DNA of 64,000 nucleotides from positions 1,860,001 through 1,924,000 of the forward strand of contig JBBMOL010000091.1 of assembly GCA_037954665.1 (NCBI GenBank), in the 5' to 3' direction. Of this stretch, positions 1 through 11,827 are shown piece by piece. The translations under genes and the position numbers were made by a program. A model generated the notes under the pieces. The model made no database searches, was not told the origin of the DNA, and saw only the letters and a list, made by a program, of their open reading frames with translations. Every line of letters starts with the position of its first letter. The first letter of the stretch is position 1. The stretch comes from Laguncularia racemosa (Eukaryota > Streptophyta > Magnoliopsida > Myrtales > Combretaceae).

Positions 1-2226
1 AAAGAAAGAGAAAAAAAAAAAGGAGAAAAAGTGTATGTCCATTGGGATGGGACATAGGTGTGTGCTTAGAAAAGGACACAATCCCATTGTTTCAGGCAAC
101 CACCACTCAATATATAACAAATTTGTGATTATTTGAACAATGAGATTATTAGGACCGACAAAAGAAGCGAGTAATATGGAGTAAACATGCAAAAATCTAT
201 GTACGCTCAATACAACAATTAAAATGATTGATCTTTTTCCCTCTTTTAGGAGAATACCTTTTTCTAAAAAAAAAATCGAAAATTTTCTCAAGGAGAAAAA
301 ACATTTTTAGAGTTAATTAAAAGGCCTTTTGGACTATACATATATATATATATATATAGAGTAGAGGTGTATCCATGATGTGTATACAAAAATTAAATAA
401 AGCAGTATCATATAATGATTAATGATTTGAAAAAAAATTATACATAAATAGTCTCCAAAAATACATTAAAAATAAACTAAAAAAATGTACAATTAAGATA
501 AATACATTATTAGTTTTTTTATTAAAATACATTGAAAATATTTTAATCATATTTAATTTGCTTCATCAAAGAATTATCATGTGCATAAAAATAATCAAAG
601 AGATACAATTATCCAAATATATATATATATGTTAGACTTAAAGTAACATGTAAGTAGTTAGCACATGCATTACATACACAATGAAAAAAATATTAAAGTA
701 GAAAAGGAAACGTTCATTTAGAATATTTAAATGATAAGTAGTTACCCTTTTTTCTCTAATGGAGGTGGCATTGGATTGGACTTGGTGGTTTAAATGGTCA
801 ATTTACTAATTTAACCCTTGAGGATGAGATGTGGAATTAAAAATATATATAATTTAAAAATAGTTAGTGGAATTAATCATAAAAGACTCTAAACAGTTAA
901 AAACTCTTTATTTGCATTAATATTATATATATACGTGTGTGTTGTCTATATCTTAATATATCTATTTGCATTTGATGTTTATATATTTTAAATTTGACAT
1001 CCATATTTAATCCGTACCTAATCCACTTCAATTGCAAAATGAATATCTGAATATTGTCTTTTTTTTTTTTTCCCTTTTTATCTTGCCATAATTATGGTGA
1101 TTAACCAATTAGTTGGAAAATGAATGTTAGTTTATGTTTTTTACGGGAAAATATTTAAGATATATATTTTATTCATTGAAAAAAAAGGGAATAATAGATT
1201 TTTTTTTTTGTAACAATAAATAATTAAAGAGTAATTGGTAGTCATTTATTAGGCATTTAATCCTCTAAGAGGGATATTAACGTACTTATACTTTCATTTT
1301 TTTTTTGTCCGCATCTTATTGCAGCAAATACATACTTTGAAAACGATATTAAAATGCTAACAAACAGTTAGAAAAAAAAAAAAAAGAAGAAGACGAACTT
1401 ATATTGAAGTCTAAGATACCGACCGTATACGCAATCATACCAAAATAGTTGTCTTACGAGTTCTTCTTTTAAGCTTGGGCAACAGCCTTTGGGATCCAAC
1501 CGAAATCCACTAGGGCAAAATACATCCTATCAGTATCATTACTTCATGGAAAACCATTTCATTGTAAATATATCTTTTGTAAAGGATGCATATTACTGAT
1601 TTATGTGACATTTTGTAATCATGGAAGTAAATTAATGTACATAGTCCACTGTAGTTGATATCCAGTAATTAACTGCCTTTGTTCTATCTCATTATCATTA
1701 TTTAATAATTCCTCGTTGACTTCCCCACCACATGATGTTGCTAAAAGATATTGTTATAAATTTAAGATACAAGGTAGGGCAATCAATATTAATGTGGTCC
1801 ATCGTCTCCATAAAAACGAAGTGGTGTGCCATCATGGCACTAAATTTATTTTATGTAATGTGTTTTGACTCCTGTCAATAAGAACATCAAGAAGATTCAC
1901 ATCCACGCGTATGAGCATGCCACAGTAGAACCCATTTCCTTATGATCCATCACTTTTGTATAGACATGGGCATACGTGTCCCGACCGCAACCGGCTTCGT
2001 ACGTTGCTATATCTAAACTCAAGAATTTTGCGGGTCCCTCGGGCAAAATTGAAAAATAAAAGAAATTATATATATATATATATATATATTCACCACTTTC
2101 AATACTATTATTAATAATACAACAATTAAATACACTTCAATTGATGGTTTAGTTTAGTATATATAAGCTTTAATAAAAAAATGGGTTTTCCTTTGTTAGC
2201 AATATAGGACTTACTTTTTATTGAAT
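1..2226. other. AT-rich non-coding DNA, no gene seen
   Basis: I see no credible reading frame, RNA gene or paired repeat here. There are short microsatellites: (TA)n near 340-358 and a longer (AT)n near 2069-2089. Homopolymer A and T runs are frequent. It may hold diverged transposon DNA that cannot be recognised without a repeat library. Confidence 0.6.
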
Positions 2227-2231
2227 ACAAT

Positions 2232-2636
2232 TGTTACTTCTTGGGTTAGATCAAATTCTCAAACTAACTTAATCCAACTTGCAAGATAAACAAATATGAA
2301 CTAATAAGGCACTAGAGATGTTTTTAGTGTTTAAACTCTAACACTCAGATCAAATAAGCAACATGAGGGTATGGTAATTGAGGTGTATGGAGAGTTTTAG
2401 ATCATTTATTTGGTTGGAGGGACCTTCTTTTCTAGTATTGTGAGGATGCTATATTTTAGATAAGTAGATCTTCTCCATGATATCTTATTTATTTTAGGAT
2501 ATCCTCTAAAGTGTATTCTTTAGAGAGTTAGATTACTTTTCTAACTTATTCTAACCAATTTAGGTACTTTCCTATTCGAAGGTCGTGTTCAAATAAAGTA
2601 GGCCTTCAGGTCTTAGGTCAATTTAAGTATATAACA
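2232..2636 (-). repeat. 3' LTR of the Tat-lineage element
   Basis: It aligns with 11401-11827 over nearly its whole length; shared blocks include 'tctcaaacta', 'tctaacactca', 'ggaccttctttt' and 'atcctctaaagtgt'. Reading on the minus strand it begins TGTTATATAC and is directly preceded by a purine tract. Divergence from its partner is high, with many substitutions and small indels, so the insertion is old. Confidence 0.8.
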
Positions 2637-2652
2637 CTTACCCCCTAAGCTC
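2637..2652 (-). promoter_or_regulatory. Polypurine tract of the Tat-lineage element
   Basis: On the minus strand this reads TTAGGGGGTAAG directly before the LTR start TGTTATATAC. That is the expected plus-strand primer tract of an LTR retrotransposon, and it identifies the left LTR as the 3' LTR. Confidence 0.6.
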
Positions 2653-3329
2653 ATTAATGATGTAACATTGATGAGAGTTGAGGTTTTACTATATTTCATT
2701 CCGAGATGATATTTGAATGCGTCAGTCGAGCTGTTCTTTGGCCAAGAGTGTTATTTTGACCAAACAAGGGTACTAGTTGACCTAGGTGTTTAAGGGACTC
2801 ATGCTAGGGCCCTTGATAGGCCATTGCATCATGTTATCCTTTTTGCGCTGACCCGAGTTGACGGGCCATAGAATTGGGCTAGGGGGATTTTGTTGAGCTA
2901 ACTAAGGGGCCTTGCCTTATGGCTTGACTATTCAGGTTGCTACGAGTTAGTATCAAGTTTTGGGTTGTTTTCCAGGCTCAATAGAGAAAGAGATTTGTTA
3001 GGCATGCTTTTGTCTTTTTAATTGTCAATTTCAAATCTCATGCATACACGCAAATTTATGTATTTAATACATAGGGACACTTGTTAAGATGGGGTTCAAA
3101 GTAACTGTAAAGGCTAAAAATTCACACACATATGGAAAAAGCTAGGGCATCCTCGGAAATTGCTCATGCACATCATAATTGTCTACATAAGCGGGTTAAA
3201 TAGTCTCATTTTTACCTTTTTATGCATTTTGCTTACTAAAAACCTCTCTCATCTTATACTTTTGGTCTTTAAATTCCCTTTACTTTGAAAAACTTGGTAT
3301 TCTCAAACTGTTTTTTAGGTATGGCTAAT

Positions 3330-5560
3330 TTTACTTCACCATAGACCCTTTGGAATCTTGTTTAAGGGGTTGTTCTCCACAAGTTGTAGCGGTGGACATT
3401 GTGGGTCATTTAAGTTTACCCTTTGTGTTGGTGATGCAGGTTGAATAGGTTGACAATGTAATCTTGCACATGTTTGAAGAGGATGTGAAGGTAAGGGTCA
3501 GGAAACTAGCCTTGGATGTTTATCCAAATGATGGAGAATACCATAGACTATCTTACCCTTATTTTGAAGGGCTTACTTCATTAAAGCCAGGTTTGGATTT
3601 TATCAAAAGCATAATTTGTGAGCCCAACACTGATGTCGTAAGACTTTATAGTGCCCCACTTCCCGAGGGTTAGGTTGTTTAACTAGCTTACAAAGGCGAA
3701 TAAGTAGCTACGCTAGAAGGAAATAAGCTCTACATATATGAGTGGTTTTTCAAGTTCAGTTTGCAACTCCCATTTACTGATTTTCAAAAGCAATTTTTTA
3801 ACTATCATAAGGTTAATCCATGTTAGCTTGTCCTAAACACGTACACTTTGCTTATGGCATTTGAGAGCTTGTGTGAGTCTTATGGAATTTGGTTGACTCC
3901 TTAATTATTTCATTTGTTTCACAATGTCAAGCGTTCGTGACCCTTGCTTGGGTGATATTACTTGGTGAGCCAAACAGGTGTGAAGCTAATGGATGGGCTA
4001 CCTTCCTCAATATAGACTAGAAAGATAAATTTGTTGTGATTGAGACCAAGGAGGAGCCGTACTTCTAGATTTGATGGGTAAAGCTAATAAAGACTAAGGT
4101 AAATAAATTGTTGTATAACAACTAATGTCATGCTAAGATTTTCTTGAAGCTTCAGATAATAGTGGAATACCATTTGATGCTTTGAGTATGATGCAAAGCT
4201 TCTCGAGCATCAAAGTGATGACTTTGGTGGGGTTTGAGGTTGAGGGGGATCATGGAACACAAGGCTTGGAGGATAACAGGGAAGTTAGCAAGGGTTTGCA
4301 CCCGACTGTATTTGACTTAAGGGATGGAATTGTTTGTCTACTTATGACTTAGTGGTTGGGACCTCGTACTTTCTTATAAGTATTTCTTCTCGACTTTTCC
4401 TAATCTTTTTGTCTATTTTGTAGACATGCCTCTTAAGCCTATGAGAATCTTGAACTTAACTACTTGTTAATTTGGATGAGGGAAGAAGGGTAGTGAAGGC
4501 AGCAAATGGGCTAGTCAAGAAGTGCTTGCCAAGAGGGCTTCAATGGTTAGGATCATAGTCCAAGGCTCTAACCCTCTAAAGTTGATTCCTTCTGTCCTTA
4601 TTATTGCTATGAAGGGGAAGGGGAAGGAACTAGAATGTAGGGCCTAATGTGGCTAAGACCAAGCCTTGAATGTTGCAGCCAAAAGGCCTCATCTTGCGGA
4701 GGTCATCACAGTGCCTAGTGAAACCAAGGTAAGACCTATTGCCTTGGGCGATGAGGTTAGTCTTCTTAACGCCAAGAAGTGTTGGAAGAGGAGGTTTAAT
4801 GTCTTATTAGTAGAAAGGGAGAGAAAAGAGGCAAAGGACCCTCACAAAATGCTTAATTCAACCTCATCTTGGGCACCTCCACCTTTTGCTATTCAAGAAT
4901 CAGTAGGAGGGACTAGGATTAGGCACGAGCTATTCAAGCTTAGCCCATTGAACCTTTATGCTACCAAGGAGGTAACCTTAGGGATAACTCCACTACGACT
5001 ATGTGAGCATTTGTCTACTCAATTTTTGGAGGTATGCTTTTGTTCCTATGACTTATTTAGTTCCAAAGCTTTCAAATAGTTGAAGTGTGTTGAATTGTAC
5101 ACTTTGTACCAAATGATAAAGGTCGCCTATGATGTGCTCCATGTGTGTGTAGATGTAAATCATTAGGAACAATGTCATAGGGTTAATAATGCTACAATTT
5201 TCACCTTGCACAACTAGATGTATGACTGTAATGAAGTTCATTTGTAGAAGGCGATGAGGGCAAAGGTTGAGCTTAAGGATGCTCGAATTGAGTTACGAGC
5301 AGTTATGGTGGATTGTAAAAAGTTGACTAAGGTCAAAGGACGTGTCTAGAAAACTTCCAAGGAGATGGAGAGGGCACAAAAGGAACAGTCGAAGGCCAAC
5401 AATCAAATTTTAAATCTCTTCTAAGAGCTCACCACCTCCAAAGAAAGAGAGAAGAAGCAAAAGGTGAAAATTTGACAATTTTGAGTCATGCCAGTGGACT
5501 ACAAAAGAGACATAGACATGATGTAGGATTGCTTGGACAAGTATGTTGACTATTTTCTTA
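3330..5560 (+). pseudogene. Decayed antisense extra ORF of the Tat-lineage element
   Basis: On the plus strand, opposite to gag-pol, translated pieces form a recognisable but broken protein. The pieces include YEWFFKFSLQLPFTDFQKQF followed by a block like 'MAFESLCESYGIWLTP' (about 3740-3920), then 'WVILLGEPNR' (about 3950), a middle part in the open frame 4666-5079, and a lysine- and glutamate-rich, coiled-coil-like C-terminus (about 5250-5480). This matches the pattern of the gag-like or plant-mobile-domain-like proteins carried as additional antisense ORFs between integrase and 3' LTR in Tat-lineage elements. It ends tail-to-tail with the truncated integrase near 5560. Stops occur throughout, so it is non-functional. 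The assignment comes from motif style, not from a search. Confidence 0.5.
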
Positions 5561-5840
5561 GCTTGTTCGTCTACCCATCTTCCCTTAGCTTGATTGACTA
5601 TTTTCTTCAAGCTTTGCAGGATGACTTTATTTGTAGCTTCAACTTGTTCGTTTGACTTTAGGTAGGCGATCAGAGTATAAAGAATCTTGATGTTGTTGAA
5701 CTAAGTGCCATTATTAGTGATGATGGCATTAGGAATTCCAAAACAACATAATATGGCACGAGTGACAATGTCCCTTACATTGTGCTTAGTAATTTTGGCC
5801 ACTGCTTCAGCCTCCGCCCATTTTGTAAAGTAGTTGACGG
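5560..5840 (-). pseudogene. Integrase fragment, 3' part (Tat-lineage element)
   Basis: Minus-strand translation gives NYFTKWAEAEAV, then a block ending GIPNAIITNNGT, then VEATNKVILQSLKKIVNQAKGRWVDE. These are the integrase core motifs: the D of D-Y-F-T-K-W appears as N, the second catalytic D (usually D-N-G-T) also appears as N, and the E of V-E-A-T-N-K is kept. Sequence similarity stops near 5560, so the C-terminal part is missing. The other half of the domain lies at 8505-8940, split off by the solo LTR insertion. Confidence 0.75.
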
Positions 5841-7000
5841 TATTAAGCCTGATTTTGGATTTTTCCTTAATTAACCCATATTAAGTCCAACCCACTTAAT
5901 ATAAGTTACTTTACAGTAAAATTAAGAAAAAAACTATATTTTTAATTATCTTAAGAAAATTGGAGTTGCCACCAACCTAAGTTGAAAAATAAGATAAGTT
6001 AAGGTTAATGAGGTGGATTAACCTTAACTAGCTACTGGTCTATGAATTTTTCTAAAATAAAATAATTTTGAAAAAATATTAACTAGAGAATCTAGACTCG
6101 AAGCTATCTTATTAAAACCTAGATGGTTATTATTTGTTATCTTCTTCAAGAAAATGATTTAAAAGCTTTTTATAAATTTCTTTCACCATCATACATACAA
6201 GACATAATGTTTCAATGTAAAGTATGAAATAAAACATGAAAAAAAATTTAATCATTTTTTTATTATAAATTTTCTATTCTGATTTTAAAATGAAATTGAA
6301 GAGAACAAAAACTTTTGCATCTCTACTTGAATTAAAATCGAATTAAAAAATAAGATAGCATATTTTTACATTTTAATATTGTAAATTGAAAATTTAAAAG
6401 GATAAAATATTTTTTTTGTAAATTTTTTATATGGTTAATTAAAATTGGATGAAAGAGTAAAAGGTTTTTTTTATTATTTTATATGTGGTTGTCCAATAGG
6501 TGTCTACGTACCCGTTAATCAAGATCAAACCGATGTAGTTCTGTTTGTATAAAACTTTAGTGGATTAATTAATTTTAATTATGAAAACAAGTCGGGTTTA
6601 CGTTTATTATTATTTTAATTTTTTTAAAGGAAAACTTCTAAATCTCAACTTTTATTTCTCAATTTTGAAAGACCAAAGACCTAAACTTTAAAAATACCAA
6701 CTAGAGTTTTTTATTTCTTGAAAATCATTTTTCTATGTGAGAGCATTTTTTGTATTTTTCATAATAAAGCCATGTTCAAGATAATAAACAATCTTTTGTT
6801 TTTCTTTTTAATTTTTCAATTTTTATATCTTTATACTTATAGATTAAGTATTACTAATTAATAAAAAAAATTTTGGAACCTAATCGTCCTTAAGCGACGG
6901 TTACACTACAACACCTAAGGCTTACACAACGGCTCCTTCTAATTATTCGATTTAATAATTTTTCTATATTAAATTAATTAAAATAAAGTTATTTCATTCA

Positions 7001-7044
<44 letters not shown>

Positions 7045-7069
7045 TATTATTATTATTATTATTATTATT
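7001..7069. repeat. (CAT)n/(ATT)n microsatellite
   Basis: About thirteen CAT units run directly into about nine ATT/TTA units. It lies within the R/U5 part of the solo LTR at 5841-8504. Confidence 0.9.
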
Positions 7070-8189
7070 TTATCTATCCTAATTTTTATTAATCAGATTT
7101 GTTTTATTTTTTTATCAATTAGATTTTAACAAAATTAAATAAACTAATTCACCTAAACTAAATTAATAGTAAGAGTAATAATGACACTTACTTGGATACA
7201 GGTCGGTTCGGGTTTAGTGCGTAGGTTGGTGTAGGTTGAGTCGGGTCGCACGAGTCAGTTCAGTCATGGGTTTGATCGTGGGTTAGCTCCATGTCTAATC
7301 ACACGGGTTAGCTTGGTTTCGGTCATGGTGGTTGCGAGTTGGATCCTGGTTGGATTGCGGGTCGGAGCTCTAGGAAGATCCGAGTTAAGCTTCACATGAG
7401 TTAAGCGTGTGAACTGCAGTGAAGGGGCAGTTGTTGCTAGAGCTCGGTTTGAGTGAATCTAGGGTCATTGGAGTCCGTGAGTAAGTCGAACCGAAGATTT
7501 TTTAGCGTGGGGAATGGAATGGAAGTGGTGGTTTTGCTTGAGGAGTTGCCTATGGTGGTGTTTCGAAGGTGGCTGATGAGGTAGGGGTTTTTTTATCCAC
7601 TCTCTTAAGATGAAATCAAACAAAAAGCTTGTAATTTTATGAATCTATGGACCCTCAAGAACTTGTTGATGTTATCAGTTTGTTTCGAGATTGTGTGTGG
7701 TGTCTTAAACCTTAGAGAGAAGGTGGTGATGTGAATTTAGGTATTTTAGAGAGAGAAAGAGGTCGGTTGAAGCTGACAAGCACTTATTAATCGATTCTCA
7801 TGCGTGTCTCGAATTCGTAAGGATCCATTCTATTTATAGACACATAGGAATGAGTTTGATAAGCCTTGTTTTGATACATATTAAATTTGGGGATGAACAT
7901 GAATAAACCTCCTATTTAACCAATTTAGAATTTTTTTTATTTAAATCTTTATATAAATCCTTTAGGATTCACCTAAATCCATTAGTTTGTTTAAAAAAAT
8001 AAAATAAAATAGGAATGTTTTTTTTTTTCTTGTGTTTTCTGCGTTTTTTTTTTCTTCTTTTTTTCCTTTGCTGTTCGGATCTGCTTGGAGAAGAAGAAGA
8101 TCACATGCAATGCATGTGATTTCCTCAGCCAATAAAGCGCTATCACATGGCAGCTTGTCTTAAAGAAAAAAAAAAATCCCATTTTGCTA

Positions 8190-8270
8190 CGTAAGGGATT
8201 CAAACTCGTGACCAGCGTCTTCTTCACACGTACCTAAGCGCACACACAGACCAGCTGAGCTAGCCCATTT
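8190..8270 (-). other. tRNA-like A-box/B-box module in the solo LTR
   Basis: On the minus strand an A-box match TAGCTCAGCTGG (8251-8262) is followed about 55 nt later by a B-box match GAGTTTGAATCC (8196-8207). The same arrangement is present at the same relative place in the LTRs at 18092, 29925 and 42598. It does not fold into an obvious complete functional tRNA gene. Confidence 0.6.
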
Positions 8271-8504
8271 CTCAGTCTATTATTGTATTTAAGTTATTGG
8301 TCCTAATTATTTTTTATTGATTTGAGGTTCCTAAGCTTAATTTAGATGCTCATATTTCCTTAATTTTGTTGAAAATTTTATTATTATTATTTTTTATTTT
8401 TACTAATTCATAAACTAGGCTCTTTTTTATTATTACTATTATTTTTTATCATTTTTATTTATTTTTAAAAAATCTATATAGGGGGCAAAAATGGAATGTC
8501 TATA

Positions 8505-8940
8505 GACGACAACAATAATATACTAGCACTACCCTATAGCCTTTAAGAATGGCCCCTAAGATGTCAATCCCCTATTGGGTGAAAGGCCATAAACTTGTGA
8601 TTAGCATCATGTTAATGCTTGATTGTCTATTGACTAAGCCTATTTTTGGCATTTATCACATCACTGCATATTCACCTTGGCATCTTAATTCATGGTGGGC
8701 CAATATCAAAGTGCCTTGATGGCTAGGGCATGACCTATTATATGGTTACTACAAACTTAAGTATAGAGCTCGATCAATAGATGCTCAAGTTCTAAGGGTT
8801 TGAGGCATTTGAGAAGTGACAGACTCTATGCCCTTTTGTAAAATTGGCTTTCAAGGAGTGTTTACTAGGTTTCTTTCTATATTAAGGCTTCTGCTTTCCT
8901 CTTTTCATTAGGAATAGTTCCATTCACTAAGTATTTGATG
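8505..8940 (-). pseudogene. Integrase fragment, 5' part, with RNase H-integrase linker
   Basis: Minus-strand translation near 8520-8600 gives a broken MAFHPIGD..LRGHS-like block, matching the P-W-P-F-x-Q-W-G-I-D-I-L-G stretch that precedes the first catalytic Asp in Tat integrases. It then runs into V-V-V at the solo LTR. Further upstream (8600-8940) are remnants of the linker and HHCC region with several stops. It is the upstream half of the integrase whose other half is at 5560-5840. Confidence 0.65.
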
Positions 8941-9430
8941 ATCTAATCCATCCAACATGGTTCTTGAGGAGCTTGAGTCTCATTAGTGAGACATTCTTGC
9001 CAAAACCTGTCAATATTCTTTTAAGGAAGGAATTCTTTAAATACTTTCTTGTTCAGAGTTATGTTGAGGAAAACCATCAATTTTGGCATTCTAAGCTCGG
9101 AGAATCTTATAATGCTCCATGATGTGAAGTTGGAGCATAAGGATTTAACAACCTCAAGGTATTTGGTCATCTCTTCATCTTTAACTGCATATTCCCCATT
9201 GACTTGTTAGACTATGAGCTACGAATTTGAAGAAATCTCAACTTTTTCCACTCCAATTCCCTTTACCAATTCCAATCCAGTAATGAGAGCCCCATATTTT
9301 GTTTCGTTATTATTGGCCAACTTTGGAGTGTAATGAATTTTGATACCATGGGGGCCACTTAATGTAAGCCTTACTCCACTCCCTCCTTTAGTCGATAAGC
9401 CGTCAACATGGAGGGCCCATGAGGGCCACT
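8941..9430 (-). pseudogene. Archaeal-type RNase H remnant (Tat-lineage element)
   Basis: The minus strand reads ALHVDGLSTKGGSGVRLTLSGPHG, then IHYTPKLANNNETKYGALITGLELVKG, split here only by a small frame change. This is the start of the second RNase H domain typical of Tat elements: an H-V-D-G-x-S catalytic Asp, then N-N-E-T-x-Y-x-A-L-x-x-G-L with the catalytic Glu. Frame breaks follow downstream. The reverse transcriptase and first RNase H expected between protease and this domain are absent. Confidence 0.75.
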
Positions 9431-9860
9431 TAATTCAAGTGCTTTGTGGAGGCCATCATTCCTATCATATTTTGTTATGGGAGTTTGAGAATGACATTGT
9501 AAGAGGATCATGCATTAACAATGAGAAAATAGACCAAGATCTACGTCTTGTGGGGTTTGTCTCCGAGCTCTACAACAATGGTGATGATGTTTTCTAGCTT
9601 TATAGGTTGGTTTTTAAAATCAAACAACTTGTTATCATATAGTTTGACCTTTACCCCGACGTAATTTTTCATTTGGTCATACGCTTTCTTATATATAATG
9701 TTCACACTATTGCCATTGTCTATCGGGATTTTATGAACATCAAATTCATTAATTCAAGCTTGGATTACAAGGGCATCATCATGGCATAACATAATTCCTT
9801 TAAGGTCATTGTTTGAGAAGGTGACCATGGTATCCACTCTAGGGCACTTCGCTTGAGTGT
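9430..9860 (-). pseudogene. Aspartic protease remnant (Tat-lineage element)
   Basis: The minus strand gives HDDALVIQA, FDVHKIPIDNGNSVNIIY, then LYDNKLFDFKNQPIKLENII and SSYNVIL. This is the Tat protease block: V-D-S-G-S-S-A-D-I-L-F is expected and is seen as I-D-N-G-N-S-V-N-I-I-Y, with the active-site Asp retained. At its C-terminal side the frame passes within a few codons into RNase H sequence near 9425, showing an internal deletion. Confidence 0.7.
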
Positions 9861-9989
9861 TGAATTCATTTTGACAACTTACTGGTTAAGCGTAAGCTTT
9901 ACTTTGGGAGATGGATCATCTCCCTATGGCTGGCCCTAGATGGGCTTCTTGCTCTTGGTTGTTTTACTCTCTTTCATCTCTTTTTCCTC

Positions 9990-11380
9990 ACTTTGGAGGC
10001 TTGTCATTTTTTGTGATATATTCTTGTAGGTAACCTCGCCTAATGAGGTCTTCAAGGGTATTCTTTAACTATGTGCAATTTTCGGTTGTATGATCCCTAT
10101 CTTTATAGAAGTCACAATATTTGTTAGAGTTTCTTCTGGAGGAATTATTTCTCATCTTGTCAAGCCAAGTAATAATATCATAATCTCATATCTTCATGAA
10201 GATGTCAACATAGGGCTTATTAAGGGGCATGTGTTGCTCATAGAATGGGATGAAGCTTTTTTTACCACCATTATCATTTTGAGTAAACCCGTTATCGTCT
10301 ACGTTAAGGTCAAGCCTATGTTTTGCAAAAGGACGATCCTTGCCATTCTTTTTTTTGTCATAGGATCCCTACTTAGCTAAGCATCTTGCCAATATGGCAT
10401 CTTCTTGAGCGATGTAGTCAACGACCCTTTCCTATTAATCCCTTTTTAGGCTTATCCAATGTTAAAGAGTAGAAGACCTAGGAGCTATCCTTTACTCCAT
10501 TAACTGCTACATTAAGGGCTATGCTCATATTGACGTTGGGTATCTCGAGCATTACTCAATTAAACCTAGAAATATAGTCTTTGAGTGTCTCATCTTGCTT
10601 TTGTCTAATGAGATTAAGAGTTGAGGAGTCATGCTCATTAGAAGGTGCTAGTAGAATTGCATGGCGAGCTCTCTAAAATTAGAGATAGAATTCGGTTGGA
10701 GGTCTCAAAACCATGTATGTTCTACTTTCTTGAGTGTTCTTAGGAAGACCTTACAAGCTATAACATTAGAGATGCCAAGGAGGTTTTTCTGAGCTGTATA
10801 ATAGCTTAGATACTCCGTAGGATCGAATGTCCCATTGCAAAACTCCAACTAGGGAATTCGAATGTGGGTAAGGAGCTTTTCATCCCAAATCTCCTATATA
10901 AAGGGAAAGCCACCAATCATGAACATGTCTTAAGGGTTAGATTTCTTATTATCTGTAAGTTCACTCAGGTATTTGATCATACTGTTTATGTTGTCCATAG
11001 ACTGATCAACCAAGGATCTTGTAGACTATGTGTCATAATTATCGTTCCTATTATTATGTTGCTTTCCCCTTAGGTTAGGGTCTCTACTCGGATGTGGTGG
11101 TGTGCTGTGAAACATTGTCACCCTGCCCCTTACTTTGTGGTTGAGAATGTTGTTGGGAGCACTCATTGATTTTGTTAACCTAATCTCTCAAATGACGATT
11201 TTTAGTTAGCAAGTTACGTCTTGAGTCTTGCAACCCTATCTTCTGTCCCCTGTTGTGCATGAGATAGTGCTGGTGGCACTAAAGGGTGGTTATTTTCTAC
11301 AATTGGTGGGTTATAGTCATCAAGGATATTCTTGTTAGAGTTTCTTCTAGATCTTGTGCCAATCATAGTCATAGTTGGCC
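9990..11380 (-). pseudogene. gag remnant (Tat-lineage element)
   Basis: N-terminal region near 11214-11399 reads as an open stretch rich in basic and Asn residues, followed by NLLTKNRHLRD. The capsid-like region (about 10560-10800) reads VFLRTLKK..., then LIRQKQDETLKDYISRFN, matching the gypsy gag pattern 'QGxDESLRxFIxRFN'. The C-terminal zinc-knuckle region (about 10030-10110) reads KYCDFYKDRDHTTENC then LKNTLEDLIRRGYLQEYI. Many stops and frameshifts make it non-coding today. Confidence 0.7.
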
Positions 11381-11382
11381 TT

Positions 11383-11400
11383 AAGACAATGGGCACCAAT
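11383..11400 (-). promoter_or_regulatory. Primer-binding site of the Tat-lineage element
   Basis: Directly inside the right LTR the minus strand reads ATTGGTGCCCATTGTC. A T-G-G-x-G-C-C start right after the LTR is the usual form of a tRNA primer site. The exact tRNA cannot be assigned by eye. Confidence 0.5.
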
Positions 11401-11827
11401 TGTTGACTACTATTGTTGCCTTAATGCAATCTTAGGCTTGATGAGTTCTCAAACTAATGCAATCTAACCCATAAAATGAACAAACATAAGCTAATAAGAT
11501 GTCAAAGAAATCTCTAGCGCTTGGAATCTAACACTCAAGTTAGAGAAGCAACGTGAAGGTATGGCAATCAAAGTGTATAAAGAGTCTTAGATCATTTACC
11601 TAATTAGAAGGACCTTCTTTTATAGCATTGTAAGGATGTTATAATTTAGGTAAGTAAATCTTCTCCAAGACATCTTGTTTATTTTAGGAAATATCCTCTA
11701 AAGTGTGATATTTAGATAATTAGATTATTTTCTTAACTTATTTCAATCAACTTAGGTACTTTCACATTTTAGGGTGGTTCTCAAATAGAGTAGGTCTTCA
11801 AGCTTTAGGCTAATTTAAGCATATACA
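11401..11827 (-). repeat. 5' LTR of the Tat-lineage element
   Basis: Partner of 2232-2636. It begins TGTTGAC on the plus strand next to the primer site and ends near ATATACA. It differs from its partner by many substitutions, plus a short insertion near its start. Confidence 0.75.

Larger units (their letters stand above)
5841..8504 (-). mobile_element. Solo LTR of an Ogre-like gypsy family, nested in the integrase
   Basis: About 2.66 kb with no internal coding region. It interrupts the integrase gene precisely: the frame resumes across the insertion when one copy of the flanking 5-mer is removed. Flanks are GACGG (5836-5840) and GACGA (8505-8509), a target duplication with one change. Its layout matches the LTRs at 29925 and 42598 read on the minus strand: tRNA-like A/B boxes (about 8196-8262), a CATGTG/CCAAT region, a TATA box (about 7829-7839), a hairpin motif CTACG...(T)GTAG (6504-6538) and a GTTGCCACC-type end. 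The termini read TA...TA instead of TG...CA, consistent with G-to-A decay. It probably arose by LTR-LTR recombination. Confidence 0.75.
2232..11827 (-). mobile_element. Degenerate Tat-lineage Ty3/gypsy retrotransposon (RT lost)
   Basis: Two direct repeats of about 405-427 bp (2232-2636 and 11401-11827) flank gag, protease, RNase H and integrase remnants that all read on the minus strand in the order 5' LTR-gag-PR-(RT missing)-RNase H-integrase-3' LTR. A purine-rich tract abuts the left LTR and a TGGTGCC-type primer site abuts the right LTR, which fixes the orientation. The gag zinc-knuckle style (C-DFYKDRDHTTENC), the protease block and the RNase H block are those of the Tat lineage. All frames contain many stops. 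The bases outside the LTRs (ACAAT on the left, CTTTT on the right) do not match, so no target duplication survives. A solo LTR (5841-8504) is nested inside the integrase. This is an old, dead element. Confidence 0.85.

Noticed and set aside
5053..5610. Minus-strand small genes
   Set aside because: The upstream one is the integrase remnant of the Tat-lineage element; the other is antisense to the extra-ORF relic and has no motif.
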